Counted from the first letter of the stretch, positions 7,971-18,041 are shown. The stretch is DNA of 64,000 nucleotides from Legionella gratiana (GCF_001467695.1 NZ_LNYE01000020.1:616368-680367); one strand, 5' to 3'. Translations and numbers: made by a program. Notes: generated by a model from the letters alone, not told the origin.

Positions 7971-8366
7971 AAAATTGGCATCTGTCAGCAAGAATGTCAC
8001 ACCCCTAACGTTACTCAGGCATAGTCCTAATTGATGTTTATTCTTAAATTGCAATGAAATTCCTAGCTATATCTAAATGAGCGTTCTTCTTGCTCAATCT
8101 CTTGTGATTCATCTAACTCAACCTTCTTTGAACTTTCCTGAGTATATCCCTAATTTCAGCCACCTTATATTAAACCTAATCCAACGCATATCTTCTTGAG
8201 ACTTTTCAATTTGGAGTCATTGGGTGGGGTTATCCACGTTCAATTTGATTTATAATTATTTAGGCAAAATATTCTTAATTGTGACAGATTTTGTTTGCCA
8301 AATGTTGTAGAGGTAAATAATAATAAAAGAATTTTATGAATTAGAATATATAAAGAATCGTAGAGA
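7971..8366. other. Intergenic stretch with possible coding debris
   Basis: No intact gene is present. On the minus strand two short open stretches, 8118..8216 and 8063..8149, overlap in different frames and read like a broken protein tail (for example VELDESQEIEQEERSF). This may be a frameshifted remnant of an unknown gene, but the evidence is only composition and phase. Confidence 0.25.
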
Positions 8367-8405
8367 TTGATAGCTATCTTATGTTCTAATTTAGATAGCT
8401 ATCAA
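8367..8405. repeat. 12-bp inverted repeat of two perfect palindromes
   Basis: TTGATAGCTATC (8367-8378) and GATAGCTATCAA (8394-8405) are inverted copies, and each contains the self-complementary GATAGCTATC. They are centred 25 bp apart, about 180 bp before the epimerase start, and could be a paired operator. The broken copy at 6397 does not carry them. Confidence 0.45.
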
Positions 8406-8580
8406 GCCTGTACCTAAATAATTATATGAGGATATATTTAATTTTTTCCTAGAACGATTAGAAGGTCTATAGTTCTCAATTTTATGTCCGCGTTAGTTTC
8501 GACTGTTCCGTGAATCCTTTTTTGTGTAGGTAAAATGATTATAGAAGTCTTTATAGTATTTTTTATAAGGAGTGCCATAT

Positions 8581-9714
8581 ATGGATTTAGCTTCATTAAA
8601 AATGTATAGGCTTAAATATAAATTGCCACAACCATTTTCTATTGCTACACATACCTGGACTCATTTAGAGACTATTTTAGTTCAACTTCACTATGATCAT
8701 TTTATTGGTATTGGTGAGGCAGCGCCGTTTGCACTTTCGACTGGAGAAACTTATGATTATGTGGTTTCTCAGTTACAAAAGTTTAAAAGTTATGCGATAA
8801 ATCCTAATGATGACGCACCACACGTTTTTTATAAGTTCCTCCAAGACAATGTGAACAGTTTTCATGCGACTGCTGCTTTGGATAGTGCTTTTCATGACTT
8901 ACTAGGAAAGCTCCAAAATAAACCTGTATATGAGCTTTTTGGTAATGAAAGGAATCTCTCACTCAATACCTTGACCATACCGGTTTTAGGGTTAAAGGAA
9001 ACTAAAGAGTTTGCGCTGAGTCTTCTTCAACATCATCCTCAAGTACAATTAATTAAGATTAAACTGAATAATGATAAAATTAATCCTGAAATAGCAAGGG
9101 TAATTAAAGACGTATTTGCCGAAAATGTAGCTTATGTCATTGATCCAAATCAATCCTTTAACGATTCACATCAAGCGATTGAAGTTTTAAAAGAAATACA
9201 ATCGATTTTGAGAACGGTTATCGCTATTGAGCAACCCGTGGAAAAGCATGATTATCAAGGATTATTTGACATAAAAAGCCAGTTTGATGGGGTCGATATT
9301 TATGCTGATGAGAGCATGGTGGGTATGGATGGTCTGGAAAAATTAATTCGTATGAAGGCTGTAAATGGAGTTAATATCAAGATCCAAAAAGCAGGTGGAA
9401 TTTGGAAAGCAAGGCTTCTGGCGCAAAGAGCTCATGAAGCTGGATTAAAAGTAATGGTTGGCAGCATGATGGAAGGGCCTTTAAGCGTTGCAGCAGGTAT
9501 TCATTTTGCAGCATCAATGCCCAATGTCGCATTTACTGATTTAGATAGTGATTTATTCATATTTCAGGATTTAAAAGAACCCATTTTTACCCAATCTCCC
9601 TATATTCAGGGTATGAGAATACCTTTTAAAAAGCCAGGTCTTGGGATTGAAGTTAATGAGTCTGTTCTGAAACATTTGGCACTACAAAAAGTACTGATTT
9701 ATGAAGAACTGTAA
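8581..9714 (+). CDS. Dipeptide epimerase (L-Ala-D/L-Glu epimerase type)
   Basis: Enolase-superfamily enzyme of the muconate-lactonizing subgroup, expected to epimerise L-Ala-D/L-Glu or a related dipeptide, usually in murein peptide recycling. The KxK base pair is K159/K161 in LIKIKLN, metal ligands are the Asp of YVIDPNQ (about 188), the Glu of IAIEQP and the Asp of YADES, and the opposite catalytic lysine lies in VNIKIQKAGG. ATG 8581 is chosen over the GTG at 8572 because AAGGAG ends eight bases before it. Length of 377 residues is normal. It has a truncated duplicate 2 kb upstream and a full paralogue at 16938. Exact substrate is not visible. Confidence 0.88.
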   Translation: MDLASLKMYRLKYKLPQPFSIATHTWTHLETILVQLHYDHFIGIGEAAPFALSTGETYDYVVSQLQKFKSYAINPNDDAPHVFYKFLQDNVNSFHATAALDSAFHDLLGKLQNKPVYELFGNERNLSLNTLTIPVLGLKETKEFALSLLQHHPQVQLIKIKLNNDKINPEIARVIKDVFAENVAYVIDPNQSFNDSHQAIEVLKEIQSILRTVIAIEQPVEKHDYQGLFDIKSQFDGVDIYADESMVGMDGLEKLIRMKAVNGVNIKIQKAGGIWKARLLAQRAHEAGLKVMVGSMMEGPLSVAAGIHFAASMPNVAFTDLDSDLFIFQDLKEPIFTQSPYIQGMRIPFKKPGLGIEVNESVLKHLALQKVLIYEEL

Positions 9715-9944
9715 TTGAACGGCTGAGTTGTTATCATAAAACAGCTTGAGGATGAGCCGGGAGTTCCACTTTTTACATATAACTCAATTAATTTTTATTG
9801 TACTTATTGATCATGCGGCTCGAAATTTCTTAAAGTATTAATACAACTTGCTCTAACTCCGTAAAATTGGGTTTACAACATAACTATATGTGTTATATCT
9901 ATTAACTATGTATTGTTATGAGGCACTCAGTAGGAGATCAGTAT

Positions 9945-12236
9945 ATGCAATCAAAAAAAGAAGAAATGAAGCGTGCCAATTCACCCGTAGAAAAAAAAGT
10001 AGATTATGTTCATGCATTCGAACAGTTCATGCGCACAGATCTCACGCGACAAAATCTCAATAAACCGGCCTCAGCAGCCTATGATCGAATCAAGCAGGAG
10101 ATAACTGACGCAGAAAAAGAATTAAATACAATAAAAGCAAAAAAAGGAAAAGCTAAAAAGAAAGCTTCATTAAATGAAACGATCATTAAAAAGAAAAAAT
10201 GGTTAAGTGATGTAGACGATGAGGAAAGTAAAAACTTCTTGCCTCTCTGGTCTGCTATGTTTCATGGTTATCTGATTGATTTAGTGGTTAATCAAAAAGA
10301 ACATATTAGAAAACAGGGCATAGTTGTTAAAGCAGCTAGTGAAGAATTTGTTAAACTCTTGTTAACAGTTCTCTCACAAAACATTAAAGTCGAAGGAAAA
10401 ACATATACTGCTGCTGAGTTAAAGGAATATAAAAGTGTTTTTAGTCGGTTTTCTGAGTCAATTAAGACAATCGTTATTGAAAATAAAAATGAAATTACTT
10501 TAAAAAGAATTAGGAAGATCCTCTTTGGTAATGATTTAACAATTGAGCATGACTGCAATGGTCATGCAATTTATACCCAAATCTATAAAGAAGGAAAGCA
10601 ATTAGTCATTACGCATTGCAATCGTGGTAATGGTCAAAGATCAACTTATAATTTAGTTTATCGCATTAATATTGCTGGCTTAGATGTAGCTAAGTTAAGA
10701 ACAGCCATTGAAACAATTACTGGATTAGGTGTCGTCAACGGTAATGAAGAGAATTATAAGAAATTTTATGATCAATATGATAAGACATTAAAAGATTTAG
10801 GTTTCAGTTTTAGCTGGGGCAAACATGTAAAATCCCAAAAAATAGGTAATTGTGTTCTGGCGAATTTAAAAAGTCTGTTGAAAGAACGATTACCTGAAGA
10901 TGTTTATAAATGGTGTACAACGCAAATGAGGGATCTAAGTACTATCCAACATTTGATAAATCCTATGCTGCAATCAGGAAGAAATCTAAAAAATAAACAA
11001 TTTAATATTGATATTGATGATGAATTTTTTCACCTAAGACAATTAATTAATTATATTTTTGATAAATCGGTAGAGGGAATAGTCAACTGCTATTTTGATA
11101 ATCCTAGGAAATCTGAAGCTCTAAAGAAAGCATTCAAGGCTATCGGAAATTATGAGAATGTTATTAATGAAAATAAAGCTTTGAGTAAGGCATGCAGAGC
11201 TGATATTAAAAATTATATTCATTCAAAAATAGATACATACAAAAAAATATCAATTAACACCGAAATGCGAAATCCGAAAATATTTTATCAAGTATTGTGG
11301 AATGAGGCAGAGAAAATTGGTTCCCTATCCTCTGATGATCTAAGTAATAAAGAGTTTTTCAAACATTTAATTAGAAAAGCTGTGAGCAATCCTCATTTTT
11401 TTAGCGATGTTTATGATTATTTTAATCGAGAAAAAAAAGAAAACAGCAGCGTCCTACTTAAATTAGTATTTACCCAAGCGATAGAAATCATAACCGATGA
11501 TTCTATTCTAAATGATCTCGAATACATTGCTGTCTACCAAGACTCGCTGAGAAGAATACTTTTAAAAGAATGTGAAAAGGTTCCTTGTGATCAAGAACTC
11601 ATTGCTTTATTAACAAATACTCATTTGACTAATACAGATCCAACTTTGTATACAGCCGCTTCCGCTACTATGAAAGCTCGTAAAAACGATGGTAATAAGT
11701 ATGAAACGCTTAAATTATTGTTAGAATCTACTTTAAAAAATTGTGAATTTTTAGATTTATTTGTTCGCAAAAAGAAGCCTCCAGTTTCTACTTTTTTCAA
11801 ACAGCAGCAATCTCAAGGAAGTTTCGATCTTGCTGCTTTTTTTAAAGAAGCGGCAGAATTTGTTATTAATAATACAGGACTCCCTTTGACACAAGAAAAA
11901 TTGCAGCTACAGATAAGTAAAATTTCTCATAGTACCATTGAGCGTAGGGCTGACAAAGATAAAGTAAAAAGATTTTTAGAACTTTTCTGTTATAAACAAT
12001 TAATTGATTCTGAAAAAATCAATGCAAAAAATAGAACCTATTGGAAAAATCTGCCTGTACTTGCTAATCAATGCAAACAAATCAACTATTGCTTTCCTGA
12101 TGCACTTGAAGTAGCAAACAGTGTACTTGATAAGTATCATCAATTAAAAACTTTAACTACGAGATTAATATCTAAACAAGAGGAGTCTCTCTTTGATCGA
12201 GTTGAAACTACCAAAAATTGGGGCATGAGGTGGTAG
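9945..12236 (+). CDS. Large unknown protein, Dot/Icm effector candidate
   Basis: A 763-residue lysine-rich cytosolic-looking protein with no signal peptide or membrane helix. The start at 9945 follows AGGAG by eight bases; the earlier ATG at 9918 lacks a site. Residues about 45-85 are strongly charged and likely coiled. Between about 200 and 330 the pattern THCNRGNGQRSTYNL (His224) followed by QKIGNCVLANLKSLL (Cys303) resembles a degenerate cysteine-protease-like arrangement that I associate with some Legionella effectors. The C-terminal half is helical with no recognised domain. It stands alone with its own upstream region. The effector and protease readings are inference; that it is a real gene is clear. 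Confidence 0.75.
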   Translation: MQSKKEEMKRANSPVEKKVDYVHAFEQFMRTDLTRQNLNKPASAAYDRIKQEITDAEKELNTIKAKKGKAKKKASLNETIIKKKKWLSDVDDEESKNFLPLWSAMFHGYLIDLVVNQKEHIRKQGIVVKAASEEFVKLLLTVLSQNIKVEGKTYTAAELKEYKSVFSRFSESIKTIVIENKNEITLKRIRKILFGNDLTIEHDCNGHAIYTQIYKEGKQLVITHCNRGNGQRSTYNLVYRINIAGLDVAKLRTAIETITGLGVVNGNEENYKKFYDQYDKTLKDLGFSFSWGKHVKSQKIGNCVLANLKSLLKERLPEDVYKWCTTQMRDLSTIQHLINPMLQSGRNLKNKQFNIDIDDEFFHLRQLINYIFDKSVEGIVNCYFDNPRKSEALKKAFKAIGNYENVINENKALSKACRADIKNYIHSKIDTYKKISINTEMRNPKIFYQVLWNEAEKIGSLSSDDLSNKEFFKHLIRKAVSNPHFFSDVYDYFNREKKENSSVLLKLVFTQAIEIITDDSILNDLEYIAVYQDSLRRILLKECEKVPCDQELIALLTNTHLTNTDPTLYTAASATMKARKNDGNKYETLKLLLESTLKNCEFLDLFVRKKKPPVSTFFKQQQSQGSFDLAAFFKEAAEFVINNTGLPLTQEKLQLQISKISHSTIERRADKDKVKRFLELFCYKQLIDSEKINAKNRTYWKNLPVLANQCKQINYCFPDALEVANSVLDKYHQLKTLTTRLISKQEESLFDRVETTKNWGMRW

Positions 12237-12312
12237 ATTGAGTGAGGAAAAATGGCATCTATTAAAAACGTAACAGGATTGCCTTGTTCCGATTAAGTAC
12301 TTCTACGCTATA

Positions 12313-13719
12313 TTATTTTCCTGGGACAATTCGAATATTAATAAACTGCCAAGGATCGCTTTGATCAATATATTTATTATTTGAATTGCTTCTATCCCGT
12401 AGGGGAGTCCAATCTGTATAATAACCACCGATTTTACCAAGATAAGGAGAGGCTAAACTCAAAATATACTCATGGTCCATATTTTCGGGCTCTATAATTC
12501 CACGTTCTGGATTTTTAATTGCCCAAATCATACCCGATAAAACTCCAGCTGCAACTTGTAGGCTTGTAGCATTATTATGGTTAGCTAATTTTCTAGCTTC
12601 ATGTATGGATAGGTGAGAGCCATACCAATAAGCCCCTTTTTTATTCCCCATTAATAAAACTCCGAGTTCATCGGTGCCATCAACAATTTCTTTTAAAATA
12701 ATTCGTTTTTCTTTTTGAGGCATGTATTTTCTTTGCACGAGCTCTTTTAAAGATAAAATAGCATCAGAGCAGGGATGATAGGCATAATGAACTGTTGGTC
12801 TGTAATACACTTTATTGTCTGTTTTTAAAGTTAAATATTCTGCAATAGACAAAGATTCAGCATGAGTAATTAAAAAACCATTAATAGGGCCAGAGTTAGG
12901 GGTCCAAGTACGAACTTGAGTCTCTGCTCCTGGCTGACTCAGATATATTCCACAATTTGAGCCAAAGTTGTGATGATTTGCATCATGAGGCCAATGACGT
13001 TCATGGCTTCCCCAGCCTAGTTCAGCAGGTCGAACCGCTTCAGAAATTAAGGCATCAACTGACCATGTATTTATAAATTCATCCGTTTTTTTAGTTTGAG
13101 AGGAAGTTTGAGTATCATGTTCAGAAATATGTATCGTTTTTATATCAAGATCATGAGCCAATTGAGCCCATTCTACAGCTTTTTGTGGTAGCTCACCTTG
13201 CCACTTATTATCTTTTGCCAAATTCCATAAGGCTTGTTTAAGAAAGTGGGATACCAATCCCGGATTAGCTCCATGTGTTAAAACGGCAGTAGGACCCTGC
13301 TTTTTATGTTGTAATATCGCATCACGTAACGCATAATTAGAAAGGAGTTGATTATTGCTGTACCTTTCTTCCCAAGATTCAGCGGCTGCATCCAAGTATA
13401 ATATTTTATTTAACTGGCAATATTTTATTAAGTCAATACTGGATACTCCTACGGATAAATTTAACAAAAAATCACCAGATTTAAGAATAGAGGATAAAAG
13501 TTCTTGATAGTTATTTTCTTTAACAGCACTTTCTTTGAATGAGACGTTATAATGGTTTGCTACATCTGCACCTAGATTATGTTTTGATAGGATGTAAATT
13601 TGAGAGGGATCTAATTTAAGACATTGAAATAAAAGAGGTAATATTGCTTGACCAATACTTCCAAATCCAAGAATTAGAATTTTATTTTTAAATACTATTT
13701 GAGTCGCAGATTTATCCAT
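12313..13719 (-). CDS. hss: Homospermidine synthase
   Basis: NAD-dependent enzyme that joins two aminobutyl groups from putrescine, or putrescine plus spermidine, to make homospermidine in the cytosol. The N-terminal Rossmann motif is LILGFGSIGQ (about residues 14-23). Family blocks seen are TAVLTHGANPGLVSHF, HISEHDTQ, PAELGWGSHE, PTVHYAYHPCSDA, GTDELGVLL and the C-terminal SDPWQFINI, all closely matching my memory of the Blastochloris viridis enzyme. Length of 468 residues is typical. It is transcribed divergently from the aldehyde dehydrogenase operon, separated by 425 bp containing dyads, which suggests linked polyamine metabolism. Confidence 0.93.
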   Translation of the reverse strand: MDKSATQIVFKNKILILGFGSIGQAILPLLFQCLKLDPSQIYILSKHNLGADVANHYNVSFKESAVKENNYQELLSSILKSGDFLLNLSVGVSSIDLIKYCQLNKILYLDAAAESWEERYSNNQLLSNYALRDAILQHKKQGPTAVLTHGANPGLVSHFLKQALWNLAKDNKWQGELPQKAVEWAQLAHDLDIKTIHISEHDTQTSSQTKKTDEFINTWSVDALISEAVRPAELGWGSHERHWPHDANHHNFGSNCGIYLSQPGAETQVRTWTPNSGPINGFLITHAESLSIAEYLTLKTDNKVYYRPTVHYAYHPCSDAILSLKELVQRKYMPQKEKRIILKEIVDGTDELGVLLMGNKKGAYWYGSHLSIHEARKLANHNNATSLQVAAGVLSGMIWAIKNPERGIIEPENMDHEYILSLASPYLGKIGGYYTDWTPLRDRSNSNNKYIDQSDPWQFINIRIVPGK

Positions 13720-13914
13720 AACTCCCCCAAATAGAACATCTATTTATTATTAAAATGGAGGTACAAATTCCAGAGTGTTCATCAATATAAATTTAGCTAC
13801 CTCATTCTATTTTAAGTATAGCTCACAAAGATAATCTAATTATAAAATTTTAATGTAAATACGATCGTTGACTGATGAATTAATTTACAGCTTTCTCATA
13901 TCTATAAATATATT

Positions 13915-13994
13915 TGATGAGTCATCATGAAATGATATGCTGAATTAAGTCCACAAGGTAAATTTTTTCTGACTCACCGGTGATTTTTCCTTGT
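13915..13994. promoter_or_regulatory. Dyads in the hss / aldehyde dehydrogenase divergent promoter region
   Basis: TGATGAGTCATCA (13915-13927) is a 6-bp dyad around one base. TCACCGGTGA (13974-13983) is a perfect palindrome, itself enclosed by ACAAGG (13953-13958) and CCTTGT (13989-13994). The 13720-14144 gap holds no gene, so these are candidates for operator sites serving one or both divergent units. Confidence 0.4.
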
Positions 13995-14144
13995 AGAAAA
14001 AAATTAATTGATACAGTTCGAATAATTCTATGGATTTACAGTTCAAATTCACTAGATTAAATTACTTTGTGGGCCATAAATAATTTTGCAACCCACCGAG
14101 TGGCAAATGAATTTAGTGCATTCAATAAAAAAGGTGCTCAATAA

Positions 14145-15611
14145 ATGAAAAGTTATGAAATGTATATTGATGGAAAATTTACTTCAGCTAAAACCGGAGG
14201 CACTCGCGATATTATTGATCCTGGTAATGGCCAATTGATTGCAAAAGTTCCAGAAAGTACCAAAGAAGATGTGGTGCTCGCAATCAACGCTGCACGTAAG
14301 GCATTCGATGAAGGTGAGTGGAAAAAAACATCAGCGCTTGAGCGAAGTAAACTATTATTTATGGTTGCCAATTTGATTCGTGCCAATGCAAAAATGTTAG
14401 CAGAGCTGGAAACGCGAAACTGTGGAAAACCTTTGGCAGAAGCAGAGTATGATGTGACTGATGCAGCTAATTGTTTTGAATTTTATGCTGGACTTGCTAC
14501 TAAAATTCATGGCGAAACGATGTTGGTTCCAGCAAACTCTTTTAGTTATGTTGTACGAGAGCCTATCGGAGTGTGTGGACAAATCATTCCTTGGAATTTC
14601 CCGCTACTTATGGCTGCTTGGAAACTTGCCCCCGCGCTAGCAGCAGGGAATACCGTACTATTAAAACCTTCAGAACTAACACCATTGACTGCGCTTGAGT
14701 TATTCAAGCTGATTGATCAATGTGGATTTCCAGCGGGTGTAGTGAATCTCATTACTGGCCCTGGCGTGGGAGTAGGTGAAGAATTAGCAATGAATTCGAT
14801 GGTGGATAAAGTTGCATTCACAGGCGGAACAGTAACCGGCAAAAAAATAATGCAGGCCGCTGCGGGAAATTTGAAGAAAATATCATTAGAACTTGGTGGA
14901 AAAAATCCAAATATTATATTTGCAGACTGCGATCTTGAGATGGCAATTGATGGTGCTCTTTTTGGTGCTTTTGCCAATCAAGGCGAAGTATGTTCTTCTG
15001 GCTCTCGCTTGATAGTTGAGCGTTCTATCCACAAAAAAATCGTAGAAGGGATGTTGAAAAAAATTCCAAATATCAAGCTTGGTCATGGTTTAGATGATGG
15101 AGTAAAAATGGGTCCACTGGTTTCAAGTGCTCACCGCGAAAAAGTAGAACATTACGTCAAGATAGGGATTGATGAAGGTGCGAAATTGATTTGTGGCGGG
15201 AAACGTCCTCTAGGGGAAGCTTTTGAAAAAGGAAATTTTTTTGAGCCAACTATTTTTGATGAGGTGAGGCCAACAATGCGCATCGCCCGAGAAGAAATTT
15301 TTGGTCCAGTACTCGTAGTCATCCCATTTGATAGTGAAGAAGAGGCAATTCAAATTGCAAACGATACCGATTATGGTTTGGCAGCAGCTGTGTGGACCAA
15401 GAACCTTACTCGTGCTCATCGTGTGACGTCTCAAATTCGTGCTGGGGTTCTTTGGGTAAACCACTACCATCCAACTTATAATGAAATGCCTTGGGGTGGA
15501 TACAAGCAAAGTGGAGCAGGTCGTGAGTTAGGTTTGTATGGAATCGAAAGCTATCTTGAAACTAAGCAGGTGAATATTAACCTGGATGAAACACCGATTG
15601 GGTGGTACTAA
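14145..15611 (+). CDS. NAD(P)-dependent aldehyde dehydrogenase
   Basis: Cytosolic aldehyde dehydrogenase that oxidises an aldehyde to its acid. Catalytic Glu249 in LELGGKNP and Cys283 in GEVCSSGSR are present, as are GQIIPWNFPL, LKPSELTPL and FGPVLVV. The length of 488 residues is standard. It resembles betaine- or aminobutyraldehyde-type enzymes. With the following GABA-type aminotransferase it forms a plausible pair for catabolism of aminoaldehydes from polyamines. It is the first gene of a four-gene operon: its TAA overlaps the next ATG by one base. The exact aldehyde cannot be read from the sequence. Confidence 0.92.
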   Translation: MKSYEMYIDGKFTSAKTGGTRDIIDPGNGQLIAKVPESTKEDVVLAINAARKAFDEGEWKKTSALERSKLLFMVANLIRANAKMLAELETRNCGKPLAEAEYDVTDAANCFEFYAGLATKIHGETMLVPANSFSYVVREPIGVCGQIIPWNFPLLMAAWKLAPALAAGNTVLLKPSELTPLTALELFKLIDQCGFPAGVVNLITGPGVGVGEELAMNSMVDKVAFTGGTVTGKKIMQAAAGNLKKISLELGGKNPNIIFADCDLEMAIDGALFGAFANQGEVCSSGSRLIVERSIHKKIVEGMLKKIPNIKLGHGLDDGVKMGPLVSSAHREKVEHYVKIGIDEGAKLICGGKRPLGEAFEKGNFFEPTIFDEVRPTMRIAREEIFGPVLVVIPFDSEEEAIQIANDTDYGLAAAVWTKNLTRAHRVTSQIRAGVLWVNHYHPTYNEMPWGGYKQSGAGRELGLYGIESYLETKQVNINLDETPIGWY

Positions 15612-16927
15612 TGAATCAAATTGATATTAAAACTCAAATACCAGGACCAAAATCACAAATATTGATGGAGCAACGTTATAAACATGTTGCGCGAGGTCCA
15701 TTTCATGCTACTCCCATCTTTGTGGAACGAGCAAAAGGTTCTTTTGTAGAGGATGTGGATGGAAATGTATTTTTGGATTTCTCATCTGGAATTGGGGTGG
15801 TGAATACAGGGCACTGTCCCGATGCGGTAGTCAATGCAATCAAGGCTCAGGCTGAAAAATTCATTCACACAAGTTTTAATATTCTGCCTTATGAAGGTTA
15901 TATCAATGTATGTGAAAAATTAAATTATCATACTCCTGGAAGTTTTGAAAAAAAATCAATCTTGTTGAATTCAGGAGCGGAAGCTGTAGAAAATGCGATT
16001 AAAATTGCTCGTGCCTATACTGGAAAACAAGCGGTGATTTGTTTTGATCATGCTTATCATGGTCGCACTTACATGGCTATGGCCCTTACAGCGAAGAATA
16101 AACCCTACAAGCATGGATTTGGTCCATTTCTTTCAGAAGTTCATCGTGCTCCCTTTCCGTATGAGTATCGTTGGAAGGGAAAAAATTGTGTGGAAGAATG
16201 TTTCAATGATTTTTCTGAGCTCGCTAATTTTCGTGTCGGCGTTGAAAATATCGCTGCAGTGATTTTAGAACCCGTGTTAGGTGAGGGGGGATTCCTACCC
16301 TTTCCAGCGCCATTTTTGCAAAAACTTCGTGAGTTTTGTACAGAAAATAAAATTGTTTTCATTGCAGATGAAATTCAATCTGGTTTTGGTCGTACTGGAA
16401 CTATATTTGCGATGAAGACACTGGCAGTGGATCCTGATCTTACTGTATCAGCAAAGGGGTTAGGTGGTGGAACAGTGATCGCTGCTGTGACTGGTAAAGC
16501 TGAAATCATGGATGCTGCAATGGTGGGTGGGTTAGGAGGAACCTTTGGAGGGAATCCTCTGAGTTGTGCAGCGGCTCTTGAAGTATTCAAAATCTTTGAA
16601 GAGGGGAGGCTTTTGAAAAATGTCGCTAACCTTTCAAAGGTATTTCATTCCAAGCTTTCTGGATTTAAAGAAAAATATAAAATAGTAGGTGATGTTCGTG
16701 GTTTGGGTGTTATGCAGGCGATCGAACTTGTGAACGATATAAGTACGAAGGAACCCAATAAAGTAGCGGCGGACAAATTAGCAAGATTTTGTTTAGAGCG
16801 CGGACTGATAATTCTCAGTTGTGGGATATACGGAAACATAATTCGCCTCCTCATGCCGCTTTCTACTGATGTAAACGATTTGGAAATTGGACTTTCTATC
16901 ATTGAGGAAGGACTCAAGACATTATAA
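15611..16927 (+). CDS. Class III aminotransferase, 4-aminobutyrate type
   Basis: PLP-dependent transaminase resembling GabT/PuuE, which moves the amino group of 4-aminobutyrate or a similar omega-amine to 2-oxoglutarate. The ATG at 15611 overlaps the stop codon of the preceding gene (TAATG), so translation is likely coupled. Key features are NSGAEAVENAIK for cofactor phosphate, FIADEIQSGFGRTG with the aspartate that contacts the PLP nitrogen, Schiff-base Lys282 in VSAKGLGGG, and GGTFGGNPLSCAAA. The length of 438 residues is normal. Neighbours suggest use on products of polyamine or peptide breakdown. Confidence 0.9.
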   Translation: MNQIDIKTQIPGPKSQILMEQRYKHVARGPFHATPIFVERAKGSFVEDVDGNVFLDFSSGIGVVNTGHCPDAVVNAIKAQAEKFIHTSFNILPYEGYINVCEKLNYHTPGSFEKKSILLNSGAEAVENAIKIARAYTGKQAVICFDHAYHGRTYMAMALTAKNKPYKHGFGPFLSEVHRAPFPYEYRWKGKNCVEECFNDFSELANFRVGVENIAAVILEPVLGEGGFLPFPAPFLQKLREFCTENKIVFIADEIQSGFGRTGTIFAMKTLAVDPDLTVSAKGLGGGTVIAAVTGKAEIMDAAMVGGLGGTFGGNPLSCAAALEVFKIFEEGRLLKNVANLSKVFHSKLSGFKEKYKIVGDVRGLGVMQAIELVNDISTKEPNKVAADKLARFCLERGLIILSCGIYGNIIRLLMPLSTDVNDLEIGLSIIEEGLKTL

Positions 16928-16937
16928 AGGTGCTTAG

Positions 16938-18041
16938 ATGAACATTACTGAGATTCATATTGCACAATTAACTATTCCATTAATTCGCCCATTTATAACT
17001 GCCGTAAGACGTACGGAATGTGTTGAAGATGTGGTGGTAATGATTAAAACGGATAGTGGCAATTGGGGCTATGGTGCAGCAGCTTCAACGCCAGCCATCA
17101 CTGGAGACAGTACGGAATCTATTATCATTGCAATTAAAACCATTCTTGGTCCACAGTTAATTGGACGAAGTATTTCTGAATTGAATGTATTACTCCAAAT
17201 GAATAACCAGGCCATAGTAGGTAATACTTCTGCGAAAGCTGCTATTGATATCGCATTGCATGATTTATTTGCTCAATATTGTGGCTTACCTCTTTATAGA
17301 TTGCTGGGCGGTAATACGAACAGCATTAGCTCATGTATCACTATAAGCGTTAAAGAGATTGACGCTATGGTGCAGGATGCTATTGACCTAGTCAATCAAA
17401 GGCACCAAACTATAAAAATAAAATTAGGATTAGATCCCATTGAAGACATCAAGCGCGTCCATGCTATTCGTCAAGCTGTAGGCAATTCTATCACTTTACT
17501 TGTAGATGCGAATCAAGGATGGTCTTATGAAGATGCCTTAAAGGTTATTCATTCATTGCAGCAACAGCATTTGAATATCCCTTTGGTCGAACAACCTATT
17601 AGTGCTCAAGATCTACTGAACTTAAAGGCTATTAACGAACAAGTTGACTGTCTTATCATTGCTGATGAGGCTTGCTTTTCACCAGAAGATACTATGAATA
17701 TTGCGAAAATTAATGCGTGTGATGGTGTTAATATAAAGTTGATGAAATCGGGTGGTATTGAGAATGCTCAAGCGATTTATACTATTGCTAAAACAGCACA
17801 AATGAAAATCATGGTTGGGTGTATGCTGGAGTCGCCCATTGGAGTTGCTGCTATAGCCAGTTTTGCTTTAAGTAAGCCTGATATTCTTTATGCGGATCTC
17901 GATCCTATTTATTTGATTCGTGACAATTATATTCTTGGTGGGGCACAACGCCTTGGCAATAAAATTATTTTGTCAGACAAGCCTGGTTTGGGAATTGAAG
18001 GGATTAGTCAAGGATTAAACCGGATTGGAGTGATCCACTAA
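16938..18041 (+). CDS. Dipeptide epimerase (second paralogue)
   Basis: Enolase-superfamily dipeptide epimerase of 367 residues, clearly related to the protein at 8581. Acid-base lysines are in TIKIKLG and in GVNIKLMKSGG; metal ligands are in LLVDANQGWS, LVEQPIS and IADEACF. It starts ten bases after the aminotransferase stop codon and its own TAA overlaps the ATG of the next gene. Placement between an aminotransferase and a permease suggests it prepares a dipeptide or amino acid derivative imported by that permease. Specificity is unknown: the family covers Ala-Glu and many other dipeptides. Confidence 0.88.
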   Translation: MNITEIHIAQLTIPLIRPFITAVRRTECVEDVVVMIKTDSGNWGYGAAASTPAITGDSTESIIIAIKTILGPQLIGRSISELNVLLQMNNQAIVGNTSAKAAIDIALHDLFAQYCGLPLYRLLGGNTNSISSCITISVKEIDAMVQDAIDLVNQRHQTIKIKLGLDPIEDIKRVHAIRQAVGNSITLLVDANQGWSYEDALKVIHSLQQQHLNIPLVEQPISAQDLLNLKAINEQVDCLIIADEACFSPEDTMNIAKINACDGVNIKLMKSGGIENAQAIYTIAKTAQMKIMVGCMLESPIGVAAIASFALSKPDILYADLDPIYLIRDNYILGGAQRLGNKIILSDKPGLGIEGISQGLNRIGVIH

